Positions 8,697 to 17,051 of a stretch of DNA of 64,000 nt are shown here, one piece after another (positions within the stretch are counted from its first letter, which is position 1; each line of letters opens with the position of its first letter). The DNA lies in assembly GCF_900583165.1 (NCBI RefSeq), contig NZ_UTKY01000094.1, forward strand, positions 1 to 64,000, written 5' to 3'. A program made the position numbers and the translations under genes. The notes beneath the pieces are model-generated. The model saw nothing but the letters and a program-made list of their open reading frames with translations, ran no database searches and was not told where the DNA came from. The stretch comes from Pseudomonas viridiflava (GTDB taxonomy: Bacteria > Pseudomonadota > Gammaproteobacteria > Pseudomonadales > Pseudomonadaceae).

Positions 8697-9686
8697 TCAG
8701 GCAGCGTTCTTATTGTGTTTTTTACGGGCATGGGCAACGGCGGCTTCACGCACCCAGGCCCCGTCTTCAATGGCTTTGCGGCGAGTGGCCACGCGTTCCT
8801 GGTTGCACGGGCCGTTGCCCTTGAGCACTTCGTAGAATTCGTTCCACTGGATCTCGCCGAAGTCGTAGTGGCCGCGTTCGGCGTTCCACTTCAAGTCTGG
8901 GTCGGGGCAGGTGCAGCCCAGCAGTTCCAGCTGTGGGATGGTTTGGTCGATAAAACGCTGGCGCAGCTCGTCGTTGCTCTGGCGCTTGATCTTCCAGGCC
9001 ATGGATTGGGCGCTGTTGGGCGAGTGCTCATCGCTTGGGCCAAACATCATCAGCGACGGCCACCACAGGCGATTGATTGCGTCTTGCACCATGTCTTTTT
9101 GCGCTTGGGTGCCGTGACGCATCATGGTCAGCAGAATTTCGTAGCCCTGGCGCTGGTGGAAGCTCTCTTCCTTGCAGATGCGCACCATGGCCCGGGAGTA
9201 GGGGCCGTAGGAAGTGCGCTGCAGCACCACCTGGTTGACGATCGCGGCGCCATCCACCAGCCAACCTACGGCGCCCATGTCGGCCCAGTTCAGGGTCGGG
9301 TAATTGAAAATGCTCGAATACTTGGCCTTGCCGCTGTGCAGCTTGGCGATCTCTTCGTCACGGTCGGCGCCCAGGGTTTCCATCGCGCTGTACAGGTACA
9401 GGCCGTGACCGGCTTCGTCCTGGATCTTGGCCATCAGTTGCAGCTTGCGCTTTAGGGTGGGCGCGCGGGTGACCCAATTGCCTTCCGGCAGCATGCCGAC
9501 GATTTCAGAGTGGGCGTGTTGGGAGATCTGCCGGATCAGGGTTTGACGGTAGGCGTCAGGCATCCAGTTCTTGGCTTCGATCTTGATTTCGGCGTCGATC
9601 TTTTCCTGGAAGTGGCGCTCCTGTTCGGACATCTCCGACAGGTCCTTGATGCGCTTCACTCCGGTTTCTACAAGCTGTGCGTACAT
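8697..9686 (-). CDS. paaA: phenylacetyl-CoA 1,2-epoxidase catalytic subunit PaaA
   Basis: Di-iron oxygenase subunit (329 aa) that epoxidises the ring of phenylacetyl-CoA. The two ExxH iron-binding signatures are visible: EAGH (E91-H94) and ESFH (E174-H177). Length and the N-terminus MYAQLVETGVKRI match the family. First gene of the minus-strand operon. Its upstream region has a near-consensus sigma-70 promoter with a GATAC-type operator inside the spacer, so repression by PaaX and relief by phenylacetyl-CoA is expected. Confidence 0.96.
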   Translation of the reverse strand: MYAQLVETGVKRIKDLSEMSEQERHFQEKIDAEIKIEAKNWMPDAYRQTLIRQISQHAHSEIVGMLPEGNWVTRAPTLKRKLQLMAKIQDEAGHGLYLYSAMETLGADRDEEIAKLHSGKAKYSSIFNYPTLNWADMGAVGWLVDGAAIVNQVVLQRTSYGPYSRAMVRICKEESFHQRQGYEILLTMMRHGTQAQKDMVQDAINRLWWPSLMMFGPSDEHSPNSAQSMAWKIKRQSNDELRQRFIDQTIPQLELLGCTCPDPDLKWNAERGHYDFGEIQWNEFYEVLKGNGPCNQERVATRRKAIEDGAWVREAAVAHARKKHNKNAA

Positions 9687-9727
9687 GGTGAGTCTCCCGC
9701 CGTGAATCTATTAAAGGCATGGAGAAC

Positions 9728-9756
9728 TTTATAAGTGATACGGAAATATTTATCAA
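9728..9756 (-). promoter_or_regulatory. paaA promoter with internal operator
   Basis: On the minus strand: -35 TTGATA (9756-9751), 17-bp spacer, -10 TATAAA (9733-9728), about 42 bp before the paaA start codon. The spacer and -10 edge contain GTGATACGGAAAT (9735-9747, plus-strand reading), one copy of the recurrent GATAC motif of this cluster. A protein bound there would block RNA polymerase. Confidence 0.7.
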
Positions 9757-9780
9757 ACATAAAATAGCGTGTCATTAATG

Positions 9781-9792
9781 TTTTTGTATCGC
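9781..9792 (-). promoter_or_regulatory. second GATAC operator upstream of paaA
   Basis: GCGATACAAAAA on the minus strand, upstream of the -35 box and in inverse orientation to the copy at 9735-9747 (44 bp between the TGATAC/GTATCg cores). It lies between the paaK terminator and the paaA promoter. Probable PaaX site. Confidence 0.55.
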
Positions 9793-9819
9793 TTTGCGCT
9801 GAATGGTTTTCCGTGGGGC

Positions 9820-9847
9820 AAAAAAAAGCCCCGCCAGAGCGGGGCTT
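9820..9847 (-). terminator. Rho-independent terminator after paaK
   Basis: On the minus strand: AAGCCCCGC-tctg-GCGGGGCTT followed by a run of T, beginning 13 bp after the paaK stop codon. This is the strongest terminator in the window and separates the paaFGHIJK operon from paaABCDE. Confidence 0.92.
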
Positions 9848-9859
9848 AAAGTGCAGCAG

Positions 9860-11185
9860 TCATGCTTTCGGGCGGTTGTCGATCACGTGGCAGGCCTTGC
9901 CTTCTGAGCGCTTGATGGAGTGCATGGGCTGCAACACGATACGCGTGCTGATGCCGATGTAGGTCTTGATGTGACGGCTCAGCTCGCCCGCGATGGCCTT
10001 TTGCTGTTCGTCGCCCAGGTGTTGGTGTTCGGCCTTGAGCTCCACATGCACGTCGACGCTGTCCAGGTTGCCATTGCGATACAAATGGATCTCGTAGCAC
10101 TCGCACAACTGTTTGACTTTGAGTACCTGTTCCTCGACCTGGGTGGGGAATACGTTGACTCCACGGATGATCAGCATGTCGTCGCTGCGGCCGGTGATCT
10201 TGTCGATGCGCCGCATCGGTCGCGCGGTGCCGGGCAGCAAGCGCGTCAGGTCGCGGGTGCGATAGCGGATCATCGGCAGCGCTTCTTTGGTGAGAGAGGT
10301 GAACACCAGTTCGCCCATCTGGCCGTCCGGCAGCACTTCGCCGGTCACTGGGTCGATGATTTCCGGGTAGAAGTGGTCTTCCCAAATGGTCGGGCCGTCC
10401 TTGGTTTCGGCGCACTCCATGGCGACGCCGGGGCCCATGATTTCCGAGAGCCCGTAGATGTCGAGGGCAGTGATCCCCAGGCGGTGTTCGATGGCGCTGC
10501 GCAGTTCGCCGGTCCAGGGTTCGGCACCGAAGATGCCCAGGCGCAGGGCGAGCTTGTGCGGGTCGAGGCCCTGGCGCTCGATTTCATCGGCGATGTTGAG
10601 CATGTACGAGGGCGTGACCATGATGATGTCCGGTTGGAAATCCTTGATCAGTTGCACCTGCTTTTCAGTCTGCCCGCCAGACATCGGGATCACCGTGCAA
10701 CCCAGGCGTTCGGCGCCGTAGTGCGCGCCCAGGCCGCCCGTGAACAGGCCGTAGCCATAAGAAATATGCACCTTGTCACCACGGCGTCCACCCGCCGCAC
10801 GGATCGAGCGGGCGACCACATTGGCCCAGGTGTCGATGTCGTTCTGGGTATAGCCGACCACCGTCGGTTTGCCGGTGGTGCCGCTGGAGGCATGCAGGCG
10901 CACCACGTCGTGCATCGGCACGGCAAACATGCCGTAGGGGTAGTTGTCGCGCAGGTCGGATTTGGTGGTGAAGGGAAACTTCGCCAGGTCTTCCAGGCAG
11001 GTGATATCGCGAGGGTGCACGCCTAGCGCATCGAAGCGCTGACGGTACAACGGCACGTTGTTGTAGGCGAGGTTGAGGCTCCAGCGCAGGCGTTCCAACT
11101 GATGCTGGCGCAACTCATCGATACTGGCGGTTTCCAGCGGGTCTAGCACAGGTTCAAGCACGGCTTTGGCAATTGGCATGTTCAT
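9860..11185 (-). CDS. paaK: phenylacetate-CoA ligase
   Basis: AMP-forming ligase (441 aa) activating phenylacetate to phenylacetyl-CoA, the first committed step and the source of the PaaX inducer. The phosphate-binding loop SSGTTGKPTVVGYT, the adenine region GAEPWT and IYGLSEIMGPGVA, and the C-terminal hinge GRSDDMLIIRGVNVFP are all present. Start ATG 11185 has GAGTGAAG upstream; a second ATG six bases on and an in-frame codon at 11275 are less likely. Last gene of the paaFGHIJK operon, followed by a terminator. Confidence 0.95.
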   Translation of the reverse strand: MNMPIAKAVLEPVLDPLETASIDELRQHQLERLRWSLNLAYNNVPLYRQRFDALGVHPRDITCLEDLAKFPFTTKSDLRDNYPYGMFAVPMHDVVRLHASSGTTGKPTVVGYTQNDIDTWANVVARSIRAAGGRRGDKVHISYGYGLFTGGLGAHYGAERLGCTVIPMSGGQTEKQVQLIKDFQPDIIMVTPSYMLNIADEIERQGLDPHKLALRLGIFGAEPWTGELRSAIEHRLGITALDIYGLSEIMGPGVAMECAETKDGPTIWEDHFYPEIIDPVTGEVLPDGQMGELVFTSLTKEALPMIRYRTRDLTRLLPGTARPMRRIDKITGRSDDMLIIRGVNVFPTQVEEQVLKVKQLCECYEIHLYRNGNLDSVDVHVELKAEHQHLGDEQQKAIAGELSRHIKTYIGISTRIVLQPMHSIKRSEGKACHVIDNRPKA

Positions 11186-11290
11186 GACTTCACTCGAATT
11201 ATTGTTGTGTTCCGGCCCTGTTGCATCAGGGCTTTGAGTGCATGCCCCAAGGATACCGCTCAGCTCCTTGGGCATTCGGATTATTTGCTT

Positions 11291-12496
11291 CTATAGACGC
11301 TCGATGACCAGTGCGATGCCTTGCCCGACGCCGATGCACATGGTGCACAAGGCGTAGCGACCCTGGCGTTCTTCCAGCTCATGCAGGGCGGTGGTCACCA
11401 GGCGTGCGCCGCTCATGCCCAGCGGATGGCCGAGGGCAATCGCGCCGCCGTTGGGGTTGACTCGTGGGTCGGTGTCGCTCAGGCCCAGTTCGCGCAGTAC
11501 GGCCAGGCCCTGGGCGGCGAAGGCTTCGTTGAGCTCGATCACGTCCATGTCCGCCAGGCTCAGGTTGGCCAATTCCAATACTTTGTGGGTGGCCGGCACG
11601 GGGCCAATGCCCATGATGCGCGGCTCGACGCCTGCAGTGGCCATGGCCACCACCCGGCCGCGGGCTTTCAGGCCGAACGCCTTGGCCATTTCCGGGCTGG
11701 CCAGCAACAACGCACACGCACCGTCATTGACGCCGGATGCATTGCCGGCGGTTACGCTGCCACCTTCGCGAAATGGCGTGCCGAGTTTCTGTAATTGCTC
11801 AAGGGTGGTGTCGCCGCGCGGGTGTTCATCATGCTCCACGACCTTGGCCGGGCCTTTGCGCTGGGGTATTTCGACGGGGACGATTTCCTTTGCCAAGCGC
11901 CCGTTGGCTTGCGCAGCGCCGGCGCGTTGCTGGCTGCGCAGGGCAAACGCGTCCTGGTCGGCGCGGGAAATATTGAACTGCGCGGCGACGTTCTCGGCAG
12001 TTTCTGGCATGGAGTCGATGCCGTAGGCCTTCTTCATGAGCGGGTTGACGAAGCGCCAGCCGATGGTGGTGTCATGGATCTCGGCCTGGCGCGCAAATGC
12101 CTGCTCAGCCTTGCCCATCACCAGCGGTGCGCGGGACATCGACTCCACGCCGCCCACCAGCATCAGCCCCGCCTCACCGCACCGGATGGCGCGTGCGGCG
12201 GTGCCGATGGCATCCAGCCCAGAGCCGCACAAGCGGTTGAGGGTGGTGCCGGGCACGCTTACCGGCAGCCCGGCCAGCAGCGCCGACATGCGCGCCACGT
12301 TGCGGTTGTCTTCACCGGCCTGGTTGGCACAGCCGTAGATCACATCGTCCACGCTGTTCCAGTCCACAGTGGGGTGACGGCGCAGCAACTCGCGCAGCGG
12401 CACTGCGCCGAGGTCGTCGGCACGTACACTGCTCAACGCGCCTGCGTAGCGGCCAATGGGGGTGCGCACCGCGTCGATGATCAGGGCGTCATTCAT
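11291..12496 (-). CDS. paaJ: 3-oxoadipyl-CoA thiolase (PaaJ/PcaF)
   Basis: Thiolase (401 aa) cleaving 3-oxoadipyl-CoA to succinyl-CoA and acetyl-CoA, and also acting on the 2,3-dehydro-3-oxosuberyl-CoA intermediate of the paa route. The nucleophile cysteine lies in LNRLCGSGLDA (about C90), the histidine in GHPLGMSGAR, and the second cysteine in CTMCIGVGQG. Start ATG 12496 overlaps the end of paaI by 8 bp. Some annotations call the same protein PcaF. With pcaIJ nearby it can also serve the 3-oxoadipate branch. Confidence 0.93.
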   Translation of the reverse strand: MNDALIIDAVRTPIGRYAGALSSVRADDLGAVPLRELLRRHPTVDWNSVDDVIYGCANQAGEDNRNVARMSALLAGLPVSVPGTTLNRLCGSGLDAIGTAARAIRCGEAGLMLVGGVESMSRAPLVMGKAEQAFARQAEIHDTTIGWRFVNPLMKKAYGIDSMPETAENVAAQFNISRADQDAFALRSQQRAGAAQANGRLAKEIVPVEIPQRKGPAKVVEHDEHPRGDTTLEQLQKLGTPFREGGSVTAGNASGVNDGACALLLASPEMAKAFGLKARGRVVAMATAGVEPRIMGIGPVPATHKVLELANLSLADMDVIELNEAFAAQGLAVLRELGLSDTDPRVNPNGGAIALGHPLGMSGARLVTTALHELEERQGRYALCTMCIGVGQGIALVIERL

Positions 12497-12938
12497 TCGG
12501 GGTCTCCTGCGCCAGCACCGGGCCGCGCACTTTGTAGGATTTGCCATGGAACAGCGCGATCAACTCGCCCCGTTGGTTTTCGATACGCACGTCATAGTTG
12601 CCGGTGCGGCCTGAGCGGCTTTGCTCGATGCATTCGGCATTCAGGGTGTCGCCCAGGCGAGCCGCAGCGACGTAGTCGATGCTGCAACCCATGGCGACCG
12701 TGGCTTCGTTGTAGCTGTTGCAGGCCAGCGCAAAGGCCGAGTCGGCCAGAGCAAACAGGTAGCCGCCATGGCAGGTGCCGTGGCCCTGGATCATGTCGGC
12801 GCGCACGCTCATGCCCACGCAGGCGGTGCCCGGTGCAGCTGCGAGCAGGCGCATGCCCATCCCCTGGCTGGCGCTATCGCGTTCAAACATGGCTTGGGCG
12901 CAGGCACTGGCCAGGCGCATCGCGTCGTGATTAGTCAT
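12489..12938 (-). CDS. paaI: hydroxyphenylacetyl-CoA thioesterase
   Basis: Hotdog-fold thioesterase (149 aa), a rescue enzyme releasing CoA from dead-end phenylacetyl-CoA derivatives. The motif GHGTCHGGYLFALADSAFALACNS carries the family's HGG and aspartate. It overlaps paaH by 8 bp upstream and paaJ by 8 bp downstream, so translation is coupled. The frame is open further upstream, but that stretch is a shadow of paaH. Confidence 0.93.
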   Translation of the reverse strand: MTNHDAMRLASACAQAMFERDSASQGMGMRLLAAAPGTACVGMSVRADMIQGHGTCHGGYLFALADSAFALACNSYNEATVAMGCSIDYVAAARLGDTLNAECIEQSRSGRTGNYDVRIENQRGELIALFHGKSYKVRGPVLAQETPNE

Positions 12939-14448
12939 GGAACAGGTTCCCTTCGGCGACGCGACGGCGCAGCAGCAGCGATGGTCGGTAGCGTGCTTCG
13001 CCGTAGCTGGCGTGCAGGTTTTCCAGTATGCGCAGCACCTGGGCCAGGCCAATGGCATCGGCCCAGGCCAGCGGTCCTTGGGGGTAATTGACCCCGTCCC
13101 GCATGGCCAAGTCGATGTCGGCGGCCGAGGCGACGCCTTGCAGCAGGGCGTCGGCGGCTTCGTTGGCAAGCATCGCCACCGTGCGCATCACGGCGAGGGC
13201 CGGGCTGTCGCTGAGCAGGCTGACGCTGAACCCGGCCTGTTGCAGCAGGGCCACGCCGTCTTCCAAGGCAGCCGGGTCAATTCCAGCGGCGTAACTGATG
13301 GCGAGGCGGCTCGCCTTGCCATAGTCATGCGCCAGGTCCAGCAGGATCAGGTTGCGCAGGCCATCTTCCTGGGCGCGCTGGCAGGCCATGCGCCCGTCGC
13401 TCAAGGCCAGCACGGCGTCGCCGACCCGCAGCAGGCCTTGGCCGTCGCGGCTGATTACTTCGATGGCGTGCTCGCGCAGGCGGGGGATCAGTGCGTTGGC
13501 GACGCCCAAGTCACCTTCGGCCACACAACAGCTGACGGTCCGCTCACTGCGGGTGGTTTTGGCGGCTGCGCGCTCGGTGCCGTGCGCATAGGGGTAGAAA
13601 CCCTGGCCGCTTTTGCGCCCCAGGCGTCCGGCGTCCACCAGTTCTTTTTGGATCAGCGACGGCTGGAAGCGGTTGTCGCCGTAGTAGGCGTCAAACACCG
13701 AGCAGGTCACCGCGTAATTAACGTCATGGCCGATCAAGTCCGTCAGCTCGAAGGCGCCCATGGCGAACCCGCCGGCGTCACGCATCAGTGCATCCAGGGT
13801 CGGGCAATCGGCAACGTCTTCCTGCAGCAGCCGCAGGCTTTCGGCGTAGAACGGTCGGGCCACGCGGTTGACGATAAAGCCCGGCGTCGAACGGGTATGC
13901 ACCGGTTTTTTGCCCCAGGCCTTGGCGGTCGCGTACAGGCAGTCAGCCAAGGCTGGATCGCTGGCCAGGCCGGAGACGATTTCCACCAACGCCATCACCG
14001 GCGCCGGGTTGAAGAAGTGCAGGCCGAGCAAGCGCTGCGGACGTTCCAGCTGGGCGCCAATGCTGGTAATCGACAGCGAGGATGTGTTGCTTGCCAGGAT
14101 GCACTGCTCGCCGCAGATGCCTTCCAACTGGCGGAAGAGGGCGCGCTTGACCTCCAGGTTTTCGACGATGGCCTCAATGATCAGTGCGCAATCGGCCAGG
14201 GCGTCGATGGACTCGACCGCCTGCAGGCGAGCGATCGTTGCCGCACGCTCATCGGCCGACAGCTTGCCTTTTTCGACGCGCTTGCCCAATTGCCGCTCAA
14301 TCCCGTCGATGGCCAGGGCGGCGGCGCCGGGGCGATTGTCCAGCAGCAGCACCGGGTGGCCGGCCTGGGCGGCGACCTGGGCGATCCCGGCGCCCATGGC
14401 CCCGGCGCCGATCACGGCAATGCGCGCAGTGGTGTTGAGTGCAGTCAT
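12931..14448 (-). CDS. paaH: 3-hydroxyadipyl-CoA dehydrogenase
   Basis: NAD-dependent dehydrogenase (505 aa) oxidising 3-hydroxyadipyl-CoA to 3-oxoadipyl-CoA. The Rossmann signature GAGAMGAGIAQVAAQAG starts at about residue 14. NTSSLSIT, the catalytic histidine in LLGLHFFNPAP, and RSTPGFIVNRVARPF follow. A second, C-terminal 3HCDH-type domain (about 405-500, with VNYPQGPLAWAD) makes it longer than simple 3-hydroxybutyryl-CoA dehydrogenases, as usual for PaaH. Confidence 0.94.
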   Translation of the reverse strand: MTALNTTARIAVIGAGAMGAGIAQVAAQAGHPVLLLDNRPGAAALAIDGIERQLGKRVEKGKLSADERAATIARLQAVESIDALADCALIIEAIVENLEVKRALFRQLEGICGEQCILASNTSSLSITSIGAQLERPQRLLGLHFFNPAPVMALVEIVSGLASDPALADCLYATAKAWGKKPVHTRSTPGFIVNRVARPFYAESLRLLQEDVADCPTLDALMRDAGGFAMGAFELTDLIGHDVNYAVTCSVFDAYYGDNRFQPSLIQKELVDAGRLGRKSGQGFYPYAHGTERAAAKTTRSERTVSCCVAEGDLGVANALIPRLREHAIEVISRDGQGLLRVGDAVLALSDGRMACQRAQEDGLRNLILLDLAHDYGKASRLAISYAAGIDPAALEDGVALLQQAGFSVSLLSDSPALAVMRTVAMLANEAADALLQGVASAADIDLAMRDGVNYPQGPLAWADAIGLAQVLRILENLHASYGEARYRPSLLLRRRVAEGNLFHD

Positions 14449-14451
14449 GGT

Positions 14452-15243
14452 TCAGCGTCCCTTGAAGCTTGGGGTGCGTTTTTCCATAAAGGCACTGACG
14501 CCCTCACGGTAGTCCTCACTGCGCCCGGCCAGGCGTTGAAGGTCTTTTTCCAGCTCCAGCTGTTCGTCGAAGGTGTTGCTCAGGCTGGCGTTGAGGCTGC
14601 GCTTGATCAGTGCCAGGCCATAGGTCGGTTGGGTGGCCAGGTGACGGGCGAGGGTCAGCGCTTCATTGCGCAGTTCGGCATCGTCCACACAGCGGTAGAT
14701 CAGCCCCCATTGCTCGGCCTGCTCGGCGCTCAAGCGGTTGCCCAGCAGCGCCAGTGCCTTGGCCCGGGCCATGCCCACCAAGCGCGGCAAGGTCCAGGTA
14801 CCACCAGAGTCGGGGATCAGGCCGATCTTGCAGAACGCTTGGATAAAACTGGCCGAACGCGCTGCCAGCACCAGGTCGCAGGCCAGCGGGATATTCGCCC
14901 CGGCCCCGGCCGCCACACCGTTCACCGCGCAAATCACCGGCATCGGCAGGTCGCGCAACTGGCGGATCAGTGGGTTGTAGAACTTTTCCATCGACTCACC
15001 CAGGTCTGGCACGGCGCTGCCGGGTGCAACATTGCGGTCGCTGAGGTCTTGCCCGGCACAAAAGCCGCGACCTTCGCCGGTCAACAGCAACACGCGCACA
15101 TCGGGGCTCTGGCGCACTTGCTTGAGGGCTTCTTTGACTTCGCCGTGCATGTGCGTGTTGAAGCTGTTGAGTTGCTCCGGCCGATTGAGGCTGAGCAGGG
15201 CGACGCCGGCGTCGATGGAAAACAGGATGTGTTCGAAGGTCAT
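14452..15243 (-). CDS. paaG: ring-1,2-epoxyphenylacetyl-CoA isomerase
   Basis: Crotonase-family enzyme (263 aa) converting the epoxide to oxepin-CoA and also shifting double bonds later in the pathway. GEGRGFCAGQDLSDR and the oxyanion-hole region AVNGVAAGAGANIPLACDLVLAA are visible, and the FCKIGLIPDSGGTWTLPRLVG stretch is a PaaG hallmark. Three bases separate it from paaH; paaF lies 30 bp upstream. Confidence 0.94.
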   Translation of the reverse strand: MTFEHILFSIDAGVALLSLNRPEQLNSFNTHMHGEVKEALKQVRQSPDVRVLLLTGEGRGFCAGQDLSDRNVAPGSAVPDLGESMEKFYNPLIRQLRDLPMPVICAVNGVAAGAGANIPLACDLVLAARSASFIQAFCKIGLIPDSGGTWTLPRLVGMARAKALALLGNRLSAEQAEQWGLIYRCVDDAELRNEALTLARHLATQPTYGLALIKRSLNASLSNTFDEQLELEKDLQRLAGRSEDYREGVSAFMEKRTPSFKGR

Positions 15244-15273
15244 GGTCAGGGGGCTCTCTGGGAAGGCTGGGGA

Positions 15274-16047
15274 TTACTGGCCGATGAAGGTGGGCGTGCG
15301 CTTTTCCTGGAAGGCACGGATGCCTTCATCGCGGTCGCGGGTGCCGGCCAAAACAGTAAAGGCATGGCGCTCAAACCGCAGGCCGCTGGCCAGGTCGGTG
15401 TCCATGGCCTTGAGCAGCGCTTCCTTGGCCAGGCGCACGGCCAGCGGCGCTTTGCCGGCGATGTTGCGGGCGATCTGCAGGGCGCGTTCGACGGTGAATT
15501 CGGGTTGGGTCACCTCGCTGACCAGGCCGGCGCGCTGGGCGTGGCGGGCGTCGATCGGCTCGCCGGTGAGGACCATTTGCATTGCCAGGGATTTGCCCAC
15601 GGCGCGCAGCAGGCGTTGAGTGCCGCCGGCGCCGGGCATGATGCCCAGGTTGATCTCGGGCTGGCCAAAGCGCGCATCCTCACCCGCAATAAGGATGTCG
15701 GCGTGCATTGCCAGTTCACAGCCGCCACCCAGGGCGAAACCGTTGACTGCCGCAATCAGCGGTTTGTTGAAGTGGGTGATGGCGTGCCAGGCAGCTTGGC
15801 GTGGGTCATTGAGCATACCCACCAGATTGCGCTCGGCCATTTCATTGATGTCGGCCCCGGCGGCGAACGCTTTGCGGCTGCCGGTGAGAACGACGACGCG
15901 GGTGTCGTCGTCGGCTTGAGCGAGAGCCAATTCAGCGGCCAGTTCGCTCAACAGTTCGGTGTTGAGGGCATTCAACGCTTGAGGGCGCTGCAAGGTAATC
16001 AGGCGCACGCCCGGTGCAAAGAATTCGACGGCAAGGGTCTGAGGCAT
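15274..16047 (-). CDS. paaF: 2,3-dehydroadipyl-CoA hydratase
   Basis: Enoyl-CoA hydratase (257 aa) giving 3-hydroxyadipyl-CoA. The two catalytic glutamate regions of crotonases are present: NGFALGGGCELAMHADI and FGQPEINLGIMPGAGGTQRL. Start ATG 16047 gives the normal length; an in-frame codon at 16071 adds eight residues without a better ribosome site. First gene of paaFGHIJK; the promoter region upstream has a GATAC motif between its likely -35 and -10. Confidence 0.94.
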   Translation of the reverse strand: MPQTLAVEFFAPGVRLITLQRPQALNALNTELLSELAAELALAQADDDTRVVVLTGSRKAFAAGADINEMAERNLVGMLNDPRQAAWHAITHFNKPLIAAVNGFALGGGCELAMHADILIAGEDARFGQPEINLGIMPGAGGTQRLLRAVGKSLAMQMVLTGEPIDARHAQRAGLVSEVTQPEFTVERALQIARNIAGKAPLAVRLAKEALLKAMDTDLASGLRFERHAFTVLAGTRDRDEGIRAFQEKRTPTFIGQ

Positions 16048-16124
16048 GGCGGATGCCCTCGGTGCACGCACGGCTTGAATGCCGGCTCATTATTGGATCG
16101 GCCGTAGGCGGCCGGTTTTGCCAG

Positions 16125-16155
16125 AGTATACCTACAATGCGATACACAAAATCAA
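16125..16155 (-). promoter_or_regulatory. paaF promoter with internal operator
   Basis: On the minus strand: TTGATT (16155-16150), 19-bp spacer, TATACT (16130-16125), about 78 bp before paaF. GCGATACACAAAAT (16139-16152, plus-strand reading) fills the spacer. The spacer is longer than ideal, so the -35 assignment is less sure than at paaA. Confidence 0.55.
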
Positions 16156-16283
16156 GGACGAAATGGAATTAACGTGTCCTATCTATATAAATTTGGCTTT
16201 TTGCTAAACGAAGATTAGAGAGTAAAGCTGCTTATAAACCCCTGTAATTGGCGTTTTACGCGGGGTTCAGGTGTGTTGAAAAA

Positions 16284-16333
16284 GTGATACGGTTTTTCGC
16301 GCTTTGTGTTGGCTGTGTGATGTGATACAAAAT
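16284..16333 (+). promoter_or_regulatory. pair of GATAC operators upstream of paaY
   Basis: GTGATACGG (16284-16292) and GTGATACAAAAT (16322-16333), same orientation, 38 bp apart, 43 bp or more before the paaY start. A possible promoter TTGTGT-N16-TACAAA overlaps the second copy. The whole 16048-16375 divergent region has no gene; apart from these sites and the paaF promoter nothing else is seen. Confidence 0.5.
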
Positions 16334-16375
16334 AAGTCTGCAAGCGCATCGCTTTGCGCCTTCAAAGGATTTTCC

Positions 16376-16972
16376 ATGACGTGCTACAGCCTCAATGGCC
16401 TCACCCCGGTAGTCGACCCCACAGCCTATGTGCACCCTTCGGCCGTGCTGATCGGCGATGTGATTATTGGCCCTTATTGTTATGTAGGGCCGCTGGCCAG
16501 CCTGCGCGGTGACTTTGGTCGCATCGTGCTGGAGGAAGGCGCCAATATTCAGGACACCTGCGTCATGCACGGTTTCCCGGAGAGCGACACAGTGATCGAG
16601 CGCAACGGCCACATTGGCCATGGTGCGGTTTTGCACGGTTGTCGCATTGGCGAAGATGCCCTGGTGGGCATGAATGCCGTGGTCATGGACGGCGCTCGGA
16701 TTGGCCCGCGTTCATTCGTGTCGGCTACCGCGTTCGTCAAGGCCGGCTTCGAATGCCCCGAGCAATCGTTGGTGATGGGCACCCCGGCCAGCGTCAAGCG
16801 CAGCCTCAGTGATGCGGAGGTAAGTTGGAAGCAAACCGGCACTCGTGAGTACCAGCAACTGGCCAAGCGTTGCCTGACTCAGATGCAGGAATGCGAGCCA
16901 CTGCAGGCGGTCGAGGCGGACCGACCGCGTGTCAGCGACAGCGGCCTGCGGCCCAAGGGCGCAACGCTGTGA
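16376..16972 (+). CDS. paaY: PaaY, phenylacetate-pathway thioesterase (left-handed beta-helix)
   Basis: A 198-aa hexapeptide-repeat protein of the gamma-carbonic-anhydrase-like family. Repeats run through about residues 10-150 (VVDPTAYVHPSAVLIGDV and similar), and conserved histidines lie in CVMHGFPE and NGHIGHGAVLHGC. PaaY is known as a thioesterase that hydrolyses inhibitory CoA adducts of this pathway. ATG 16376 has AAAGGA 7 bp upstream; an in-frame codon at 16304 falls within the promoter region and was not used. Divergent from paaF and followed by paaX. Confidence 0.92.
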   Translation: MTCYSLNGLTPVVDPTAYVHPSAVLIGDVIIGPYCYVGPLASLRGDFGRIVLEEGANIQDTCVMHGFPESDTVIERNGHIGHGAVLHGCRIGEDALVGMNAVVMDGARIGPRSFVSATAFVKAGFECPEQSLVMGTPASVKRSLSDAEVSWKQTGTREYQQLAKRCLTQMQECEPLQAVEADRPRVSDSGLRPKGATL

Positions 16973-17051
16973 GCGTGCATTGCATGCGCAGGATGGTCAC
17001 AAGGCCCGCTCGCCGGGTATATTTCAGCCTTTTTTCCTGTCCGGTACGCCC

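Noticed and set aside
12937..16107. A plus-strand open frame of 1056 codons, among the longest in the window
   Set aside because: It is exactly antisense to paaH-paaG-paaF, rich in His, Gly, Gln and Arg with no recognisable domain; a by-product of high G+C codon usage.
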